DNA of 64,000 nucleotides from positions 496,001 through 560,000 of the forward strand of contig NZ_JACNYL010000003.1 of the NCBI RefSeq assembly GCF_014692525.1, given 5' to 3'. Positions 62,904 through 64,000 of the stretch are shown one piece after another. The position numbers were made by a program, and so were the translations under genes. Source of the stretch: Sphingobacterium chuzhouense. Lineage in GTDB: Bacteria; Bacteroidota; Bacteroidia; Sphingobacteriales; Sphingobacteriaceae. The number at the start of each line of letters is the position of its first letter. Position 1 is the first letter of the stretch. The notes below the pieces were generated by a model. The model had not been told where the DNA came from. It made no database searches and saw only the letters and a list, made by a program, of their open reading frames with translations.

Positions 62904-63695
62904 TCATAATTTTTTTTTATTTAACAATGGTTTCATCGCTTCTGCCATACGCATGCCATTTTCTCTTTGTGCGGCGCTATTAAAATGGAGACTATCTCCA
63001 ATATGACCGAGTTTACTGGCTTCAGAATATGCGGCATTCCCTAATATATCGACCGCCTCCTTCATGGCCTGATTGATTTGTTCTGCTCTATTTGATTTCA
63101 AGAAATCCCCGAGTCCGCCAATCACAATGGGTAGGTTGGGAGATTCTAAATCTCTTCTGAAAGCATGCATAAGTGCTATCAGCCTTTCTTTATATAATAA
63201 TGCGTCATTGGTATTGGCATCCGATTCACCTTGTTGCCAAAGTAAACCTTTTAACGTTCCTCGTTCTTTTGCAACTCTTGCTTTTCGAAGCGCTTCTTTA
63301 TATAGACCTCTCTCTCCAGTAGGTTCCCAATAGGAAATCTTAGTTCCTCCCACTGCTGCCGGAATTAACCCGATACTAGCATTTCTCTGATATTTCGCCA
63401 TGTTTTTGGCAAATGCCAAGCCTGGTCCTACACCTCGATTCGCTTTATCATAGTGTAAAGGCTCTTTTGCAACACTCCATTCATCGCTTGCGTTTAGTAC
63501 ATATATATTCGGATGAGCCAGTGTATCTTCATAATCTAGAAATCCTCTTCCCGCCATATTAGATTGACCAACCAATAGATACAAATCGAGCTGCTTGCCT
63601 GTTCTTCTTGTAGATCCATGACTGGCACAACTACTGATCCACCATAAAAGAAATGCGCAACCAATTCCGATATAGACTTTTTGTTTATTCTCCAT
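62904..63695 (-). CDS. Lipoprotein carbohydrate acetylesterase (SASA/CE6-like)
   Basis: A 263-residue SGNH-type esterase. The signal ends in WISSC, so it is a predicted lipoprotein. Block I is LLVGQSNMAGRG with the catalytic Ser. Block III is LLWQQGESDANT, and the terminal His is in DSLHFNSAAQRENGMRMAEAM. This is the pattern of the sialate O-acetylesterase/CE6 acetylxylan esterase family. The start at 63695 (MENKQKVYIG) is preferred; an ATG at 63707 is also in frame. Both overlap the end of the next gene upstream, implying coupling. Confidence 0.87.
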   Translation of the reverse strand: MENKQKVYIGIGCAFLLWWISSCASHGSTRRTGKQLDLYLLVGQSNMAGRGFLDYEDTLAHPNIYVLNASDEWSVAKEPLHYDKANRGVGPGLAFAKNMAKYQRNASIGLIPAAVGGTKISYWEPTGERGLYKEALRKARVAKERGTLKGLLWQQGESDANTNDALLYKERLIALMHAFRRDLESPNLPIVIGGLGDFLKSNRAEQINQAMKEAVDILGNAAYSEASKLGHIGDSLHFNSAAQRENGMRMAEAMKPLLNKKKL

Positions 63696-64000
63696 CTTTA
63701 AATTCATAATTTTGCATGAGTTTTTGAATGAAATTCTTTTTTAGTTTTATTCCATTTTCTCTCATCGCGTTTAATGTTCGATGATCAAACATGGTGTGCA
63801 AATGATTATATTTAACAATACCATTCAATTCTACAAAGTTTATTAAATTTAACATTTCGATAGCGGGTTTTCCGTTTATTAGTGGGGCAGACAGACGACA
63901 ATTAACGAAGCTTGTTCCTTCGCTTGAATTTAACATAAATACGTTTTGTGTATCCTGTAAATCTGTACGCGGCTCAAACGTACAATCCCAACAACTGATC
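63685..64000 (-). CDS. Unidentified protein, C-terminal fragment (5' end outside window)
   Basis: The frame is open on the minus strand from the window edge to a stop at 63685, giving about 104 C-terminal residues. The visible part (VFMLNSSEGTSFVNCRLS, then INGKPAIEMLNLINFVELNGIVKYN) has short alternating hydrophobic strands and Asn ladders, reminiscent of a parallel beta-helix as in polysaccharide lyases or surface proteins. The fragment is too short to name. It ends inside the start of the CE6-like gene, so the two are cotranscribed. Confidence 0.65.
   Translation of the reverse strand, partial: ISCWDCTFEPRTDLQDTQNVFMLNSSEGTSFVNCRLSAPLINGKPAIEMLNLINFVELNGIVKYNHLHTMFDHRTLNAMRENGIKLKKNFIQKLMQNYEFKDGE

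Noticed and set aside
1..64000. CRISPR array, prophage, transposon or tRNA genes
   Set aside because: No regularly spaced repeats, transposase or integrase frames, terminal inverted repeats or tRNA-like sequences were recognised on either strand.

Overview
The window is a stretch of a Bacteroidota chromosome, most likely from the Sphingobacteriaceae (Sphingobacterium/Pedobacter/Olivibacter type). The signs are moderate-to-low GC, two SusC/SusD outer-membrane uptake pairs, a FecI/FecR sigma/anti-sigma switch, Bacteroidota-type -7 promoter boxes (TAnnTTTG), a type B L31 ribosomal protein, the futalosine menaquinone enzyme MqnC, the large form of PurL and many short-signal lipoproteins. No tRNA, rRNA, CRISPR array, transposase or integrase was seen, and no gene-free stretch exceeds about 300 bases.

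Layout. Positions 1-1644 hold the 3' part of purL. Positions 1699-3936 hold a two-gene operon for an exported oxidoreductase and a sugar epimerase-like TIM barrel. Positions 4197-13989 are mostly housekeeping: serine hydrolase, Na/Pi symporter-like protein, acyltransferase, ABC exporter, kdsB, HAD phosphatase, TauE-like permease, mqnC, scpB and a very acidic 53-residue protein. Positions 14064-23259 are the first SusCD locus, read right to left: ECF sigma factor, FecR, SusC with an STN domain, SusD and two surface lipoproteins, with no catabolic enzyme. Positions 23391-36135 are core genes: XRE regulator, mpl, prmA, tpiA, a GlmU-like protein, rpmE2, lysS, kdsA, recQ, kdsD, a DUF1573 protein and an aminotransferase. 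With kdsB, three Kdo-synthesis genes are present but scattered.

From about 36190 to the right edge almost everything is on the minus strand and forms one large accessory region. A SusC/SusD pair at 46208-51255 heads a tight run: PQQ-type sugar dehydrogenase fused to cytochrome c, an Nramp-fold transporter without the metal ligands, a short-chain-dehydrogenase-like protein without the catalytic lysine, a DapA-family aldolase/lyase and an M20 amidohydrolase. A GMC oxidoreductase, two paralogous LacI regulators and a NagB-like protein adjoin it. Upstream (51519-64000) are four exported esterases/hydrolases, a TonB-dependent receptor, an exported enolase-superfamily enzyme, an azurin-like cupredoxin and a beta-propeller lipoprotein. 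There is no recognisable glycoside hydrolase or polysaccharide lyase. The sequence suggests a locus that de-esterifies, imports and oxidises an unknown sugar-acid or acylated compound. Three intergenic sites share the 11-mer TTCGGTAACGT and look like LacI-type operators tying the parts together. This region is the best candidate for an undescribed system.
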